From the NCBI GenBank assembly GCA_026126345.1, contig JAHCJH010000013.1:1-38239 (forward strand): 38,239 nt of DNA. The letters are read 5' to 3'. Every line of letters begins with the position of its first letter. Within the stretch, counting starts at the first letter, position 1. This DNA comes from Phycisphaeraceae bacterium (lineage in GTDB: Bacteria > Planctomycetota > Phycisphaerae > Phycisphaerales > UBA1924). Positions 1 through 7,557 of this stretch are shown here, piece after piece. The notes under the pieces were generated by a model that saw only the letters and a list, made by a program, of their open reading frames with translations, did no database searches and was not told the origin of the DNA. Both the position numbers and the translations under genes were made by a program.

Positions 1-941
1 ACCTCATCGCGGCGAGCGAGCGGTACGCGAAGCTGGTGCTGGCGCTGACGCGGGGCGAGCGGTTCGACGTTGTGCACGCGCACGACTGGCTGACGTTCCC
101 GGCGGGGATCGCGGCGGCGCGGGCGACGGGGCGGCCGCTGTTGGTGCACGTGCATTCGACGGAGTTCGACCGCGCGGGCGACGGGGTGAACCAGCGCGTG
201 TACGAGATCGAGCGGCGGGGGATGGTGTCGGCGATGCGGGTGATCTGCGTGTCAGAGCTGACCAAGAGCATCGTGGTTCGGCGGTACGGCATCGACGCAT
301 CGCGGGTGGACGTGGTGTACAACGGGATCGAGAACAGCCGCCTGCAGCCGCACGCGGGGGACCGAATCCAGAAGAACGACCGGATCGTGCTGTTCCTGGG
401 CCGGATCACGATGCAGAAGGGGCCGGAGTACTTCATCGGCGCAGCCAAGAAGGTGCTGGAGAAGGTGCCGGAAGCAAAGTTCATCGTCGCGGGGTCGGGC
501 GACATGGAACTGCGGATGGTGGAATTGGCGGCGGAGATGGGGATCGGCCACCGGGTGCTGTTCACGGGGTTTCTACGCGGGGCGGACGTGGACCGCGTGT
601 ACCGGATGGCGGACTGCTACGTGATGCCGAGCGTGTCGGAGCCGTTCGGCATCGCGCCGCTGGAGGCGATCCGCAACGACTTGCCGACGATCATCAGCAA
701 GCAGTCGGGCGTGAGCGAGGTGCTGACGCACGCGCTGAAGGTGGACTTCTGGGACACGCACGAGATCGCCAACAAGATCGTGGCGGTGCTGCGGCATCCG
801 CCGCTGGGCCAGACGCTGCGCCAGCACGGCGCGCTGGAACTCCACCGCCTGACGTGGGACGGGGCTGCCAAAGCCTGTGAACAGGCCTACGCCAAGGCGC
901 TGGAAGCGCAGGGCAAACCCCTCACGGCGGCGCGGGCGTGA
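1..941 (+). CDS. Glycosyltransferase family 4 (GT-B fold), 5' end missing
   Basis: The frame is open from base 3 and the gene begins before the window; about 312 residues remain. It shows the GT-B signature of GT4/GT5 enzymes: VVHAHDWLTFPAGI at the end of the N-terminal Rossmann lobe, then LFLGRITMQKGPEYFIGA opening the C-terminal nucleotide-sugar lobe, and the E-x7-E motif in EPFGIAPLEAI (about base 650), which binds the donor sugar nucleotide. The family transfers a sugar from a nucleotide-activated donor to a growing glycan. The HAHDW element is closest to glycogen-synthase-like members, but donor and acceptor cannot be read from the sequence. An internal GTG at base 36 is open but lies inside the conserved lobe, so it is not the start. 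It converges on the small gene at 966-1223, with 24 bp between them containing only a weak GCCC/GGGC hairpin. Confidence 0.9.
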   Translation, partial: LIAASERYAKLVLALTRGERFDVVHAHDWLTFPAGIAAARATGRPLLVHVHSTEFDRAGDGVNQRVYEIERRGMVSAMRVICVSELTKSIVVRRYGIDASRVDVVYNGIENSRLQPHAGDRIQKNDRIVLFLGRITMQKGPEYFIGAAKKVLEKVPEAKFIVAGSGDMELRMVELAAEMGIGHRVLFTGFLRGADVDRVYRMADCYVMPSVSEPFGIAPLEAIRNDLPTIISKQSGVSEVLTHALKVDFWDTHEIANKIVAVLRHPPLGQTLRQHGALELHRLTWDGAAKACEQAYAKALEAQGKPLTAARA

Positions 942-965
942 AACGCTGAGCCCGGACGGGCGTGG

Positions 966-1223
966 TTACTGAGCGCCGGCGGCGGAACGGCGAGCGGGCG
1001 GGGTCTGCTCGAACTTGGCCTTGTTCTTCTCGGCCTCTTCGTTGGTGATCTTCTGATCATCCGCGGACATGGTCGGCGTGTTGGAGCCGCCGCCGCCGAA
1101 CGACAGCAGACCGAAGTTCCAGGCCAGCAGCCCGCCCGCAACCGCCAGACAGACGACGGCCGCGACGAGCTTGACGGTCTGGTTGTTGCCCCCGGACGAC
1201 TTATTCTTCGAGGAAGTAGCCAT
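966..1223 (-). CDS. Small single-pass membrane protein, unknown function
   Basis: This 85-residue protein starts MATSSKNKSS. A Ser/Asn/Lys-rich N-terminus is followed by one hydrophobic segment (about residues 17-40) and a Gly-rich hinge. The charged hydrophilic tail (about 50-85) ends near PPARRSAAGAQ. The frame stays open upstream of base 1223, but the ATG at 1223 is preferred for two reasons: it gives a normal short N-terminus, and a TACGCT -10-like hexamer sits 6 nt in front of it. That hexamer would make this a leaderless single-gene transcript. I do not recognise the family. With only one anchor helix and no motif, it could be a membrane adaptor or an uncharacterised lineage-specific protein. 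It lies downstream of the ABC permease at 1308-2669 on the same strand, but its own -10 suggests independent expression. Confidence 0.65.
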   Translation of the reverse strand: MATSSKNKSSGGNNQTVKLVAAVVCLAVAGGLLAWNFGLLSFGGGGSNTPTMSADDQKITNEEAEKNKAKFEQTPPARRSAAGAQ

Positions 1224-1229
1224 GACACA

Positions 1230-1235
1230 AGCGTA
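1230..1235 (-). promoter_or_regulatory. Putative -10 of a leaderless promoter (TACGCT)
   Basis: Read on the minus strand, TACGCT is followed by TGTGTC and then the ATG at 1223. A transcript starting 6-7 nt after a -10 would begin at the start codon. No convincing -35 is seen at 16-19 nt. Four other first-gene starts in the window show the same arrangement. Confidence 0.5.
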
Positions 1236-1307
1236 CCACATTGGCGGCACCGGCGCGGAAATGCCGGGCGCGCCGGGCGCGACCAGTCCGAACATCGCAC
1301 GAACGGC

Positions 1308-2669
1308 TCACCCGACGTCGCGGTTCTGGAACAGCAGGACAGCCAAGGCCAGGAACAGCCCGATCTGCATCGCGGCGTAACCGAGCACGAGCGCCAGGTG
1401 GCCGAACGGAACGGGCTGGTTCTGGCTGACCGCATCGACCATCCAGAAGGCCTGGAAGTTGGGCACGATGCCCCAGGCGGCCAGAGCGAGCGCATTGGTC
1501 TGAGTGGGAGTCTTGAAGACGTAGTCGCCTTCGCGCGGTGGGCGGGAGACGTTGACGCCCCGCTCGCCGATGTTGCGCACGGTGAGCGTGAGGTCTTTCA
1601 CGTCGGTGACGACGAGGCCGGGCTCGGAGCCGGCCCGAATGAGATCGTCGGGATTGAAGGGGCCATCGGGAGCGGTTCGCGGCTCGAAGGATCCGGATTG
1701 GAGATCGAAGCCGTTGGGATAGGGGCCGTAGTAGAGGCTGTCGCCGGGGCGGAGCGAGCGGCTGGGGCCGGTCTTGAGGGTGATCAGGTAGACATCACCG
1801 AGGCTGGAGAAGGGCTCGAAGCGGTCTTTCTCGGGGACGGCGCGGAGGACCGCGGCCAGCGGGGTGTTGCTGAAGGCGTAGCGGCCGAGCACGGGGCCGG
1901 AGAGCAGACCGAAGAGCATGACGACGAGGCAGATGACGATGGTCATGACCTGCCCGAGGCGGGCGGAGGCGGCGATGGCCACGGCGGTGAGCACGAGCAA
2001 CGCCGCGCCGACCGAGACCGAGGCGATGAGGATCTGCGGCTTGAAGTCCCTGGACAGGGGCTGGACCTGCCAGTTCTTGTTGATGAGCAGCACGAGCACC
2101 CAGGCAAGGACGATGAGCGGGCAGAGCAGCAGCGAGGCGGTCTGGGTGAAGGACCAGCCGTAGAAGAAGTTCCCCCAGACGGCGACGGCCAGGGCGATGA
2201 ACGCGGCGGAGAGGCCGAAGACGACGACGGGCTTGTCGACGTCGTCGGCGGCGGTGGACTGCACGCCGTGCCGCAGCGCCAGCTGGAGGAACACGAGCAT
2301 GATGATCGTGGCGATGAGCATGGATGCGGCCACGCCGACGAACTTGCCGAGCACGAGCACGGGACGCGGGACGGGCTTGGAGACGACGGTGAGGACGGTG
2401 CGGCGCTCGATCTCGCGGCTCATGGCGCTGGTGGCGATGAAGCCGGCCAGGAGCGTTCCGGCGACGAAGACGGTGGCCAGGCCGATTTCGAGCAGCGACT
2501 TGTTGTCGCCGGAGACTTCACCGGTGGAGCGGTACTCCATGGTGAAGCCCGTGGACCAGGTGACCAGGACCATGGCGATGCCCGAGAGCACCAGCAGGAT
2601 GAAGTAGATGGGCTGGCGGACGCTTTCGAGGAACGTGGTCCGCGCGATGGTCAGGGTCTGGGAGATCAT
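1308..2669 (-). CDS. ABC-2 type transporter permease
   Basis: This 453-residue membrane protein starts MISQTLTIARTTFLESVRQP, the amphipathic N-terminus typical of ABC-2 permeases. Helices are visible at about 21-40, 61-82, 107-132, 148-170, 178-196, 214-235, 240-262 and 425-447. The cytoplasmic SREIERRTVLTVVSKPVPRP element (about 84-103) is the usual ABC-2 coupling region, followed by LGK. A hydrophilic region (about 270-415) between the last two helices should be extracytoplasmic. No ATPase gene adjoins it. The nearest is at 7558-8775, across a divergent promoter region, in an operon that has its own permease; the two permeases share the KP..(x)..LGK element. The frame is open far upstream to 3065, but that extension is Pro/Arg-rich shadow sequence, so the ATG at 2669 is chosen although no clear Shine-Dalgarno precedes it. 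Confidence 0.85.
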   Translation of the reverse strand: MISQTLTIARTTFLESVRQPIYFILLVLSGIAMVLVTWSTGFTMEYRSTGEVSGDNKSLLEIGLATVFVAGTLLAGFIATSAMSREIERRTVLTVVSKPVPRPVLVLGKFVGVAASMLIATIIMLVFLQLALRHGVQSTAADDVDKPVVVFGLSAAFIALAVAVWGNFFYGWSFTQTASLLLCPLIVLAWVLVLLINKNWQVQPLSRDFKPQILIASVSVGAALLVLTAVAIAASARLGQVMTIVICLVVMLFGLLSGPVLGRYAFSNTPLAAVLRAVPEKDRFEPFSSLGDVYLITLKTGPSRSLRPGDSLYYGPYPNGFDLQSGSFEPRTAPDGPFNPDDLIRAGSEPGLVVTDVKDLTLTVRNIGERGVNVSRPPREGDYVFKTPTQTNALALAAWGIVPNFQAFWMVDAVSQNQPVPFGHLALVLGYAAMQIGLFLALAVLLFQNRDVG

Positions 2670-3009
2670 GGGGGAGGGCGCGGCGGCGGTCCAGCGGGGC
2701 CGGAGCGGTTGGACTTTGGATGGGCCGAGCGGCCCGGGGTCTGTCCAGACGAGCGTCGGAGCATAGTGGTTCGCACCGGACGGGTCGAACCGGTCGGCCG
2801 GATGGTCGTATGGAGGGGGCGCTGCCCGCGATCTGGTGGGAAGTGGATGCGGACGGTGGAAAGTCCGCGGCGCTTCGGGCAGAATACGGCCCCTTCGTTC
2901 TGAAGGGTCGTCCAGACACCGCCGGCGTGCGCGCGGTGCGCGGGGCGGGGCAAGCCGGTCGAGGGGCATGGGAGCCGGGGAACGAATCCCCGTCGCCAAC
3001 GGAGTCTCC
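2670..3009. promoter_or_regulatory. Divergent 340-bp intergenic region between ABC permease and SPFH operon
   Basis: No gene is credible here. On the minus strand TTCGAC (2784-2789) and TATGCT (2760-2765) are 18 bp apart, a possible promoter for the permease with about 80 nt of leader. The spacer holds an inverted repeat GTTCG-N12-CGAAC (2769-2790). On the plus strand a small CGGGG/CCCCG hairpin (2976-2992) precedes the GGAG Shine-Dalgarno site (3001-3004) of the SPFH gene. I could not find a convincing plus-strand promoter by eye. Confidence 0.35.
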
Positions 3010-5034
3010 ATGAAGCCAGACGTGCTGAGTTTCGCCAGAGCCTCGAGCGCCGCGCTGCTGGGCATGGTGCTGCAGGGTGTGCTGGGGGTGGTGCTGCTGA
3101 TCTACGGGATCGTGGGGGCGGACCTGGCGGCGCAGAGCGCGGCGTACACGATCCTGGCGGGACTGGTGATCTGGATCACGCTGGCGGTGCTGTTCGATCA
3201 GCACCGGCGGGAGCGCATCGAGGCGATCGAGGCCGAGACGCTGGGCAGCGCGCCGGGGCGGGCGGGGTCGGTGTTCGAGACGTCGGCGGAGGACCTGCGG
3301 GTCGCGGCACGCCGGCTGCAGTCGATGCACGCGTACCTGGTGCCGACGGTGTCGCTGCTGCTGGCCGCGGGGCTGCTGGCGCTGGCGTGGTGGCGGTTCA
3401 GCGTGGGCGAGCCTCGGGCGGCGATCGAGGAGTTCGCCAAGGTGCGTCCGACGGAGCGTGGGTGGGCGATCAGCCTGGGGCTGGCGATTGCGGTGGTGGG
3501 GTTCGTGTTCGGGCGGTACGTGTCGGGCATGGCCAAGCAGAAGGTGTGGGCGAACCTGCGGGGCGGCGCGGCCCAGGCGGTGGGCGCTTCGCTGCTGGGG
3601 CTGCTGATCGCGCTGTCGCACCTGATCGACCTGGCGGGCTCGGACTGGCTGCTGCGGATGTCGCTGGTGATCGTGCCGGCGTTCACGGGCCTGCTGGGGC
3701 TGGAGATCGTCGCGAATTTCCTGCTGAACCTGTACCGCCCGCGGAAGGCCGGGGAGATTCCCCGGGCGGCGTTCGATTCGCCGATCCTGGGGTTCGTCGC
3801 GTCGCCGGACCGGATCGCCAGCACGATCGGCGGGGCGATTTCGTACCAGTTCGGCGTCGACGTGACTGGGTCGTGGGCGTATCGGCTGCTGTCGCGCGCG
3901 GTGCTGCCGCTGGTGCTGTTCGGGGCGCTGGTGGTGGGTCTGATGACGACGATCACGGTGGTGGGCCCGAACGAGCAGGGGCTGCTGCTGCGGGGCGGCC
4001 GGCTGGCGCGGACGCTGCCGCCGGGGCTGCACCTGAAGTGGCCGTGGCCGTTCGAGTCGGTGGACCGGGTGGACGCGACGGGGCTGCGGGAGCTGACGCT
4101 GGCGACCCCCCGGCCGGGCGAGACGATCCAGGCGGTGCTGTGGACGAACGACCACGGGATCAAGGAGGGGGAGACGTTCGTGCTGGTGCAGCCGAACCTG
4201 GGCGCGGGCGGCACGGACGCGGCGACGGCGGGCGTTTCGAAGATCGCCGTGGAGATCCCGCTGGTGTACCGGATCGCGGATGTGCAGGCCTACGAGCGGT
4301 TTGCGCCGGCGCCGATGCGTGACGGCGTGCTGCGGGCGATCGCGCGGCGTGAGATGCTTGCGTACTTCGCGACGGTCAACGAGGACCAGCTTCTGGGCGC
4401 TGGGCGCGGGGACGCGGGGCGGGCGTTGCGGGAGCGACTGACCAAGGCGTACGAGCGCGCGGGGACGGGTATCGAGGTGGTGTTCACCGGGATCGAAGGC
4501 GTGCACCCGGACAAGGACGTGGCGCCGAAGTTCGAGGAAGTCGTCAAGAGCCAGCAGCAGTACGAGCAGTTGCTGGAGATGGGAACGACCGAGGCGATCA
4601 GCGCACTGACGATCACGGCTGGGAACCTGGACCTGGCGCGGCGGATCGCGGCGGAGATCGACGCGCTGTCGGCGATGCAGGGCAAGGCCGAGCCGGTGGC
4701 GATCCGTGCGCAGGAACTGAAGATCGAGGAACTGATCTCCCGCGCCGGGGGCCAGGCGGGCGCGACGCTGGCGCGAGCTCGGGCCGAGCGGTTGGGCAAA
4801 GCGATGACCGAGCGCGGGCGGGCCGAGGCCATGAGCGGCCGGCTGGCGGCGTACCGCGCCAACCCCGGCCTGTTCAAGGCGCGCCAGTACTTCGACGTGG
4901 TGCGCAGGGCGATCGAGGATGCGCGGGTCTACGTGACCGCGGACAACCTCCCGGACCTGCGCATCCAGGTGGACCTCAAGGACATGGGCACGGGCGACAA
5001 CGTGTTCACCAACCCGACCGTCAGCCCCAAGTGA
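3010..5034 (+). CDS. Multi-spanning membrane protein with C-terminal SPFH (HflK-like) domain
   Basis: This 674-residue protein joins a polytopic N-terminal half to an SPFH/Band 7 domain. Hydrophobic segments lie at about 13-33, 46-62, 110-128, 152-169, 187-206, 217-240 and 294-316. The SPFH domain then starts with VVGPNEQGLLLRGGRL and LPPGLHLKWPWPFE (about 318-348), the classic HflK/HflC opening. The C-terminal part (about 520-640) is charged and helical, as in SPFH oligomerisation regions. HflK/HflC proteins form membrane cages, in Escherichia coli around FtsH; no FtsH is encoded here. The usual HflK has a single anchor, so seven segments is unusual. The ATG at 3010 is supported by GGAG 5 nt upstream. 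The next SPFH gene starts 64 bp downstream. Confidence 0.88.
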   Translation: MKPDVLSFARASSAALLGMVLQGVLGVVLLIYGIVGADLAAQSAAYTILAGLVIWITLAVLFDQHRRERIEAIEAETLGSAPGRAGSVFETSAEDLRVAARRLQSMHAYLVPTVSLLLAAGLLALAWWRFSVGEPRAAIEEFAKVRPTERGWAISLGLAIAVVGFVFGRYVSGMAKQKVWANLRGGAAQAVGASLLGLLIALSHLIDLAGSDWLLRMSLVIVPAFTGLLGLEIVANFLLNLYRPRKAGEIPRAAFDSPILGFVASPDRIASTIGGAISYQFGVDVTGSWAYRLLSRAVLPLVLFGALVVGLMTTITVVGPNEQGLLLRGGRLARTLPPGLHLKWPWPFESVDRVDATGLRELTLATPRPGETIQAVLWTNDHGIKEGETFVLVQPNLGAGGTDAATAGVSKIAVEIPLVYRIADVQAYERFAPAPMRDGVLRAIARREMLAYFATVNEDQLLGAGRGDAGRALRERLTKAYERAGTGIEVVFTGIEGVHPDKDVAPKFEEVVKSQQQYEQLLEMGTTEAISALTITAGNLDLARRIAAEIDALSAMQGKAEPVAIRAQELKIEELISRAGGQAGATLARARAERLGKAMTERGRAEAMSGRLAAYRANPGLFKARQYFDVVRRAIEDARVYVTADNLPDLRIQVDLKDMGTGDNVFTNPTVSPK

Positions 5035-5098
5035 ATCGACCGATCGAGCGACCCGACCTGACGCCCGGGGCGACCCCCGGCGGACCGGAGCCTGAACC

Positions 5099-6058
5099 GT
5101 GCAGAACCTGCTGAGAATCGTGGTAGCGGCCCTGATCGTGCTGGGGATCGTCGCGTACATGACGACCTACTCCGTGCGATTCACGGAGGTGGCGGTGGTG
5201 ACGACCTTCGGCGGCGCCGACGCCGAATCGGTGCGCACCGAGCCCGGGCTGGGCTTCAAGTGGCCGTACCCCATCCAGACCGTGACGAAGTACGACACCC
5301 GCTGCGGTTCTGGACACGGGCCGATCAGGTGGCCACTGTCAGACGACCGGCAGGTCGTGGTGACGGCGTTCCTGACCTACCGCGTGAAGGACCCGCTGAA
5401 GTTCCTGCAGAGCTTCGGCACGGCGGGCGGCCGCGCGAGCGAGCAGTTCGCCCAGGCGGACAACGCGCTGCGCCTGAAGCTGCGCAGCGCGCTGGGGCAG
5501 GTGAGCAAGTACCGCCTCAGCGACCTGCTGTCGGCCTCGGCCGCGGGGAGCAAGCTGCCGGAACTCGAGTCGCAGATCATGCAGCAGCTCGGCGACGCCG
5601 CGTCCAGCGGGATCGAGCCGCTGGTCGTGGGCATCAGCGGCATCGAGCTGCCCGAGGCGACGACCAAGGCGGTGTTCGACCGGATGAAGGCGACGCGGCA
5701 GCGGATCGCGTCGGAGGCGGTGACGCGTGGCCAGGCGGCGCGGGAGAGCACGCGGGCGGACGCCGACGCGGCGGCGAAGAAGATCCTGGACTTCGCTGAG
5801 CGTCGGGCGGCGGTGATCCGCAGCCAGGGCGAGGCCGAGGCGGCGCAGTACTACGCCCAGCAGAAGGCCGACCCGGACCTGGCGGTGTTCCTGCAGCAGC
5901 TGGACTTCCTGCGGAACGCGTACTCCAAGAAGAAGATCACGCTGGTGATCCCGGTGACGACGCCGGGGTTCGGGCTGATGCAGCCGATCCCCCCCACCGT
6001 CATGCCCCAGCTGACGCTGCCCGGCGGTGAGACGACCGGCGGGAAGGGGGCCAAGTGA
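5099..6058 (+). CDS. SPFH/Band 7 domain protein, HflC-like
   Basis: This 319-residue protein has one N-terminal helix (about 4-24), then an SPFH domain beginning SVRFTEVAVVTTFGG and EPGLGFKWPYPIQTV (about 25-63). YRVKDPLKFLQSFG follows, as in HflC. A long charged helix (about 185-250, rich in Glu/Arg/Ala) matches the stalk of SPFH oligomers. The Gly/Pro-rich tail is probably extracytoplasmic. Expected topology is one anchor with most of the protein outside the cytoplasm. The GTG start at 5099 follows GGAG (5087-5090) at 8 nt. Its stop overlaps the next gene's start as GTGA, implying translational coupling and perhaps a hetero-oligomer with both neighbouring SPFH proteins. Confidence 0.9.
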   Translation: MQNLLRIVVAALIVLGIVAYMTTYSVRFTEVAVVTTFGGADAESVRTEPGLGFKWPYPIQTVTKYDTRCGSGHGPIRWPLSDDRQVVVTAFLTYRVKDPLKFLQSFGTAGGRASEQFAQADNALRLKLRSALGQVSKYRLSDLLSASAAGSKLPELESQIMQQLGDAASSGIEPLVVGISGIELPEATTKAVFDRMKATRQRIASEAVTRGQAARESTRADADAAAKKILDFAERRAAVIRSQGEAEAAQYYAQQKADPDLAVFLQQLDFLRNAYSKKKITLVIPVTTPGFGLMQPIPPTVMPQLTLPGGETTGGKGAK

Positions 6059-7509
6059 GCCAGATGAGCCAGGATCCGGGCAACCTGCCGGACCCCCAGG
6101 CGCCGGCCAACCCGGCGATGGTGGTGCGTCGCCGGCCGGCGAGCGTGACGCTGCGCGGCCAGAGCGGCGAGCCGACGGGCTCGACGCTGCTGGACCCGGC
6201 GAACCAGTCGCTGGCCGACGCGCTGAAGATCACCTACCGGCTGCTGCAGCTGGGCATGGTGGCGCTCGTGGCGGTGTTCGTGCTGTCGGGGTTGCAGTCG
6301 GTCAAGGAGGGCGAGCGGGGCATCCGCGTGGTGTTCGGCAAGGTCGAGAGCGACGATCTGCCGCCGGGATTCCAGTTCAGCCTGCCGCGGCCGATGGGTG
6401 AGATCGTGAAGGTGCCGACGGGGCAGCAGTCGATCGTGCTTCTGACGGAGTTCTTCCCGGGCCTGCGCCGGGAGGACATGGACAAGACGGACCAGGACCT
6501 GGCCAAGATGGCCAAGAACACGCTGGACCCGATCGGGGACGGGTCGCTGCTGACGGGCGACCTGAACATCGCGCACACGCGGTGGGAGATCCGGTACCAG
6601 CGGCAGCCGGCGCAGATCCGCCAGTACGCGGCGAACGTTGACCCGGACACGGAGCAGCGCATCGTCCGCGCGGCGGCGATGCAGGCGGTGGTGCAGGCGG
6701 CGGCGGGGCTGACGATCGACGAGCTGTTCAAGAACCTGCCGGACGCTTCGCGGACGGGGGCGTTCATGACGGTGGAAGAGCGTGCCAAGAGCCTGGCGCA
6801 GCGGACGCTGGACCGGATGCGGACGGGGATCGAGATCGAGTCGATGAAGATCATCCGCAAGATCCCGCCGATGAACCTGATCAACGACTTCGAGCAGGTG
6901 AACACCAGCGTGCAGACGGCTCAGAGCGTCGCCGAGCAGGCCGAGCAGGAGCGGCAGGCGACGCTGGCGGGGACGGCGGGCGACGCGGCGGGGCTGCTGC
7001 TGCGGCTGATCGGCGCGTACGACACGGCGCTGAGCGCCGGCGACCGTGCCGCGGCCGACGCGGCGCTGGAGCGGATCGATGCGGTGCTGGACGACAAGCC
7101 GGTGGAACTGGACGGGCGGCCGGTGAGCGTGCGGGTGACGGGGCGGGCCGCGGCGCTGCTGGCCGAGGCGCGGCAGTATCGCGCGAGCGTGGTGAGCCGG
7201 GCGCAGGCCGAGGCGAAGCTGTTCGAGGTGAAGCTCGCCAGCTACCGTGCGAACCCGCAGGTGGTGCTGGCCGGCGACTGGGCGGAGGCGTTCAGCGCGT
7301 TCCTGGCGCGGGACACCGTGCAGGTGTTCTGGCTGCCGGGGGGCACGCGGACGCTGGAGCTGTTCCTGAACCGCGACCCGGACGTGCAGCGCGAGCAGGA
7401 GCAGGCCCGGGCCAAGCGCCTGGCCGAAGAAGTTGCCCGGCAGCAGGCCAAGGAGCTGCAGGATCGGCAGTTCCAGCCGACGAACGAGATCAAGGCCCGC
7501 ATCGAGTAG
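6055..7509 (+). CDS. SPFH/Band 7 domain protein, HflK-like
   Basis: This 484-residue protein has a Pro/Gly-rich cytoplasmic N-terminus (about 1-58) like that of HflK, one helix (about 62-80) and an SPFH domain opening with VKEGERGIRVVFGKV and LPPGFQFSLPRPMGEIVKV (about 83-120). A helical stalk rich in Gln/Glu/Ala follows (about 280-400), interrupted by a segment at 310-350. After a short hydrophobic stretch it ends in a charged coiled coil (QREQEQARAKRLAEEVARQQ). The GTG at 6055 overlaps the previous stop (GTGA); an ATG at 6064 (MSQDPGN) is an in-frame alternative. Three SPFH proteins in a row is more than the usual HflK-HflC pair. The ABC ATPase gene starts 48 bp downstream, which suggests that the SPFH assembly serves the transporter. 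Confidence 0.88.
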   Translation: MSQMSQDPGNLPDPQAPANPAMVVRRRPASVTLRGQSGEPTGSTLLDPANQSLADALKITYRLLQLGMVALVAVFVLSGLQSVKEGERGIRVVFGKVESDDLPPGFQFSLPRPMGEIVKVPTGQQSIVLLTEFFPGLRREDMDKTDQDLAKMAKNTLDPIGDGSLLTGDLNIAHTRWEIRYQRQPAQIRQYAANVDPDTEQRIVRAAAMQAVVQAAAGLTIDELFKNLPDASRTGAFMTVEERAKSLAQRTLDRMRTGIEIESMKIIRKIPPMNLINDFEQVNTSVQTAQSVAEQAEQERQATLAGTAGDAAGLLLRLIGAYDTALSAGDRAAADAALERIDAVLDDKPVELDGRPVSVRVTGRAAALLAEARQYRASVVSRAQAEAKLFEVKLASYRANPQVVLAGDWAEAFSAFLARDTVQVFWLPGGTRTLELFLNRDPDVQREQEQARAKRLAEEVARQQAKELQDRQFQPTNEIKARIE

Positions 7510-7557
7510 CGGGCCGCAGAGTGAACACGCGCCGCCGCGGGGCGGCCAGGAACGCGC

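Noticed and set aside
950-961. GCCCGGACGGGC as a terminator between the glycosyltransferase and the small membrane protein
   Set aside because: Only four base pairs with a 4-nt loop and no T-run, too weak to call.
1398-2903. 501-codon plus-strand frame rich in Glu/Gly/Asp opposite the ABC permease
   Set aside because: The acidic low-complexity translation is the expected complement of hydrophobic codons in the permease, and no ribosome-binding site or motif was found.
2518-5160. 880-codon open frame on the minus strand opposite the first SPFH gene
   Set aside because: Composition is Arg/Gln/Pro/His-rich with no domain, and it is antisense to a gene with clear SPFH motifs. It is a high-GC shadow frame.
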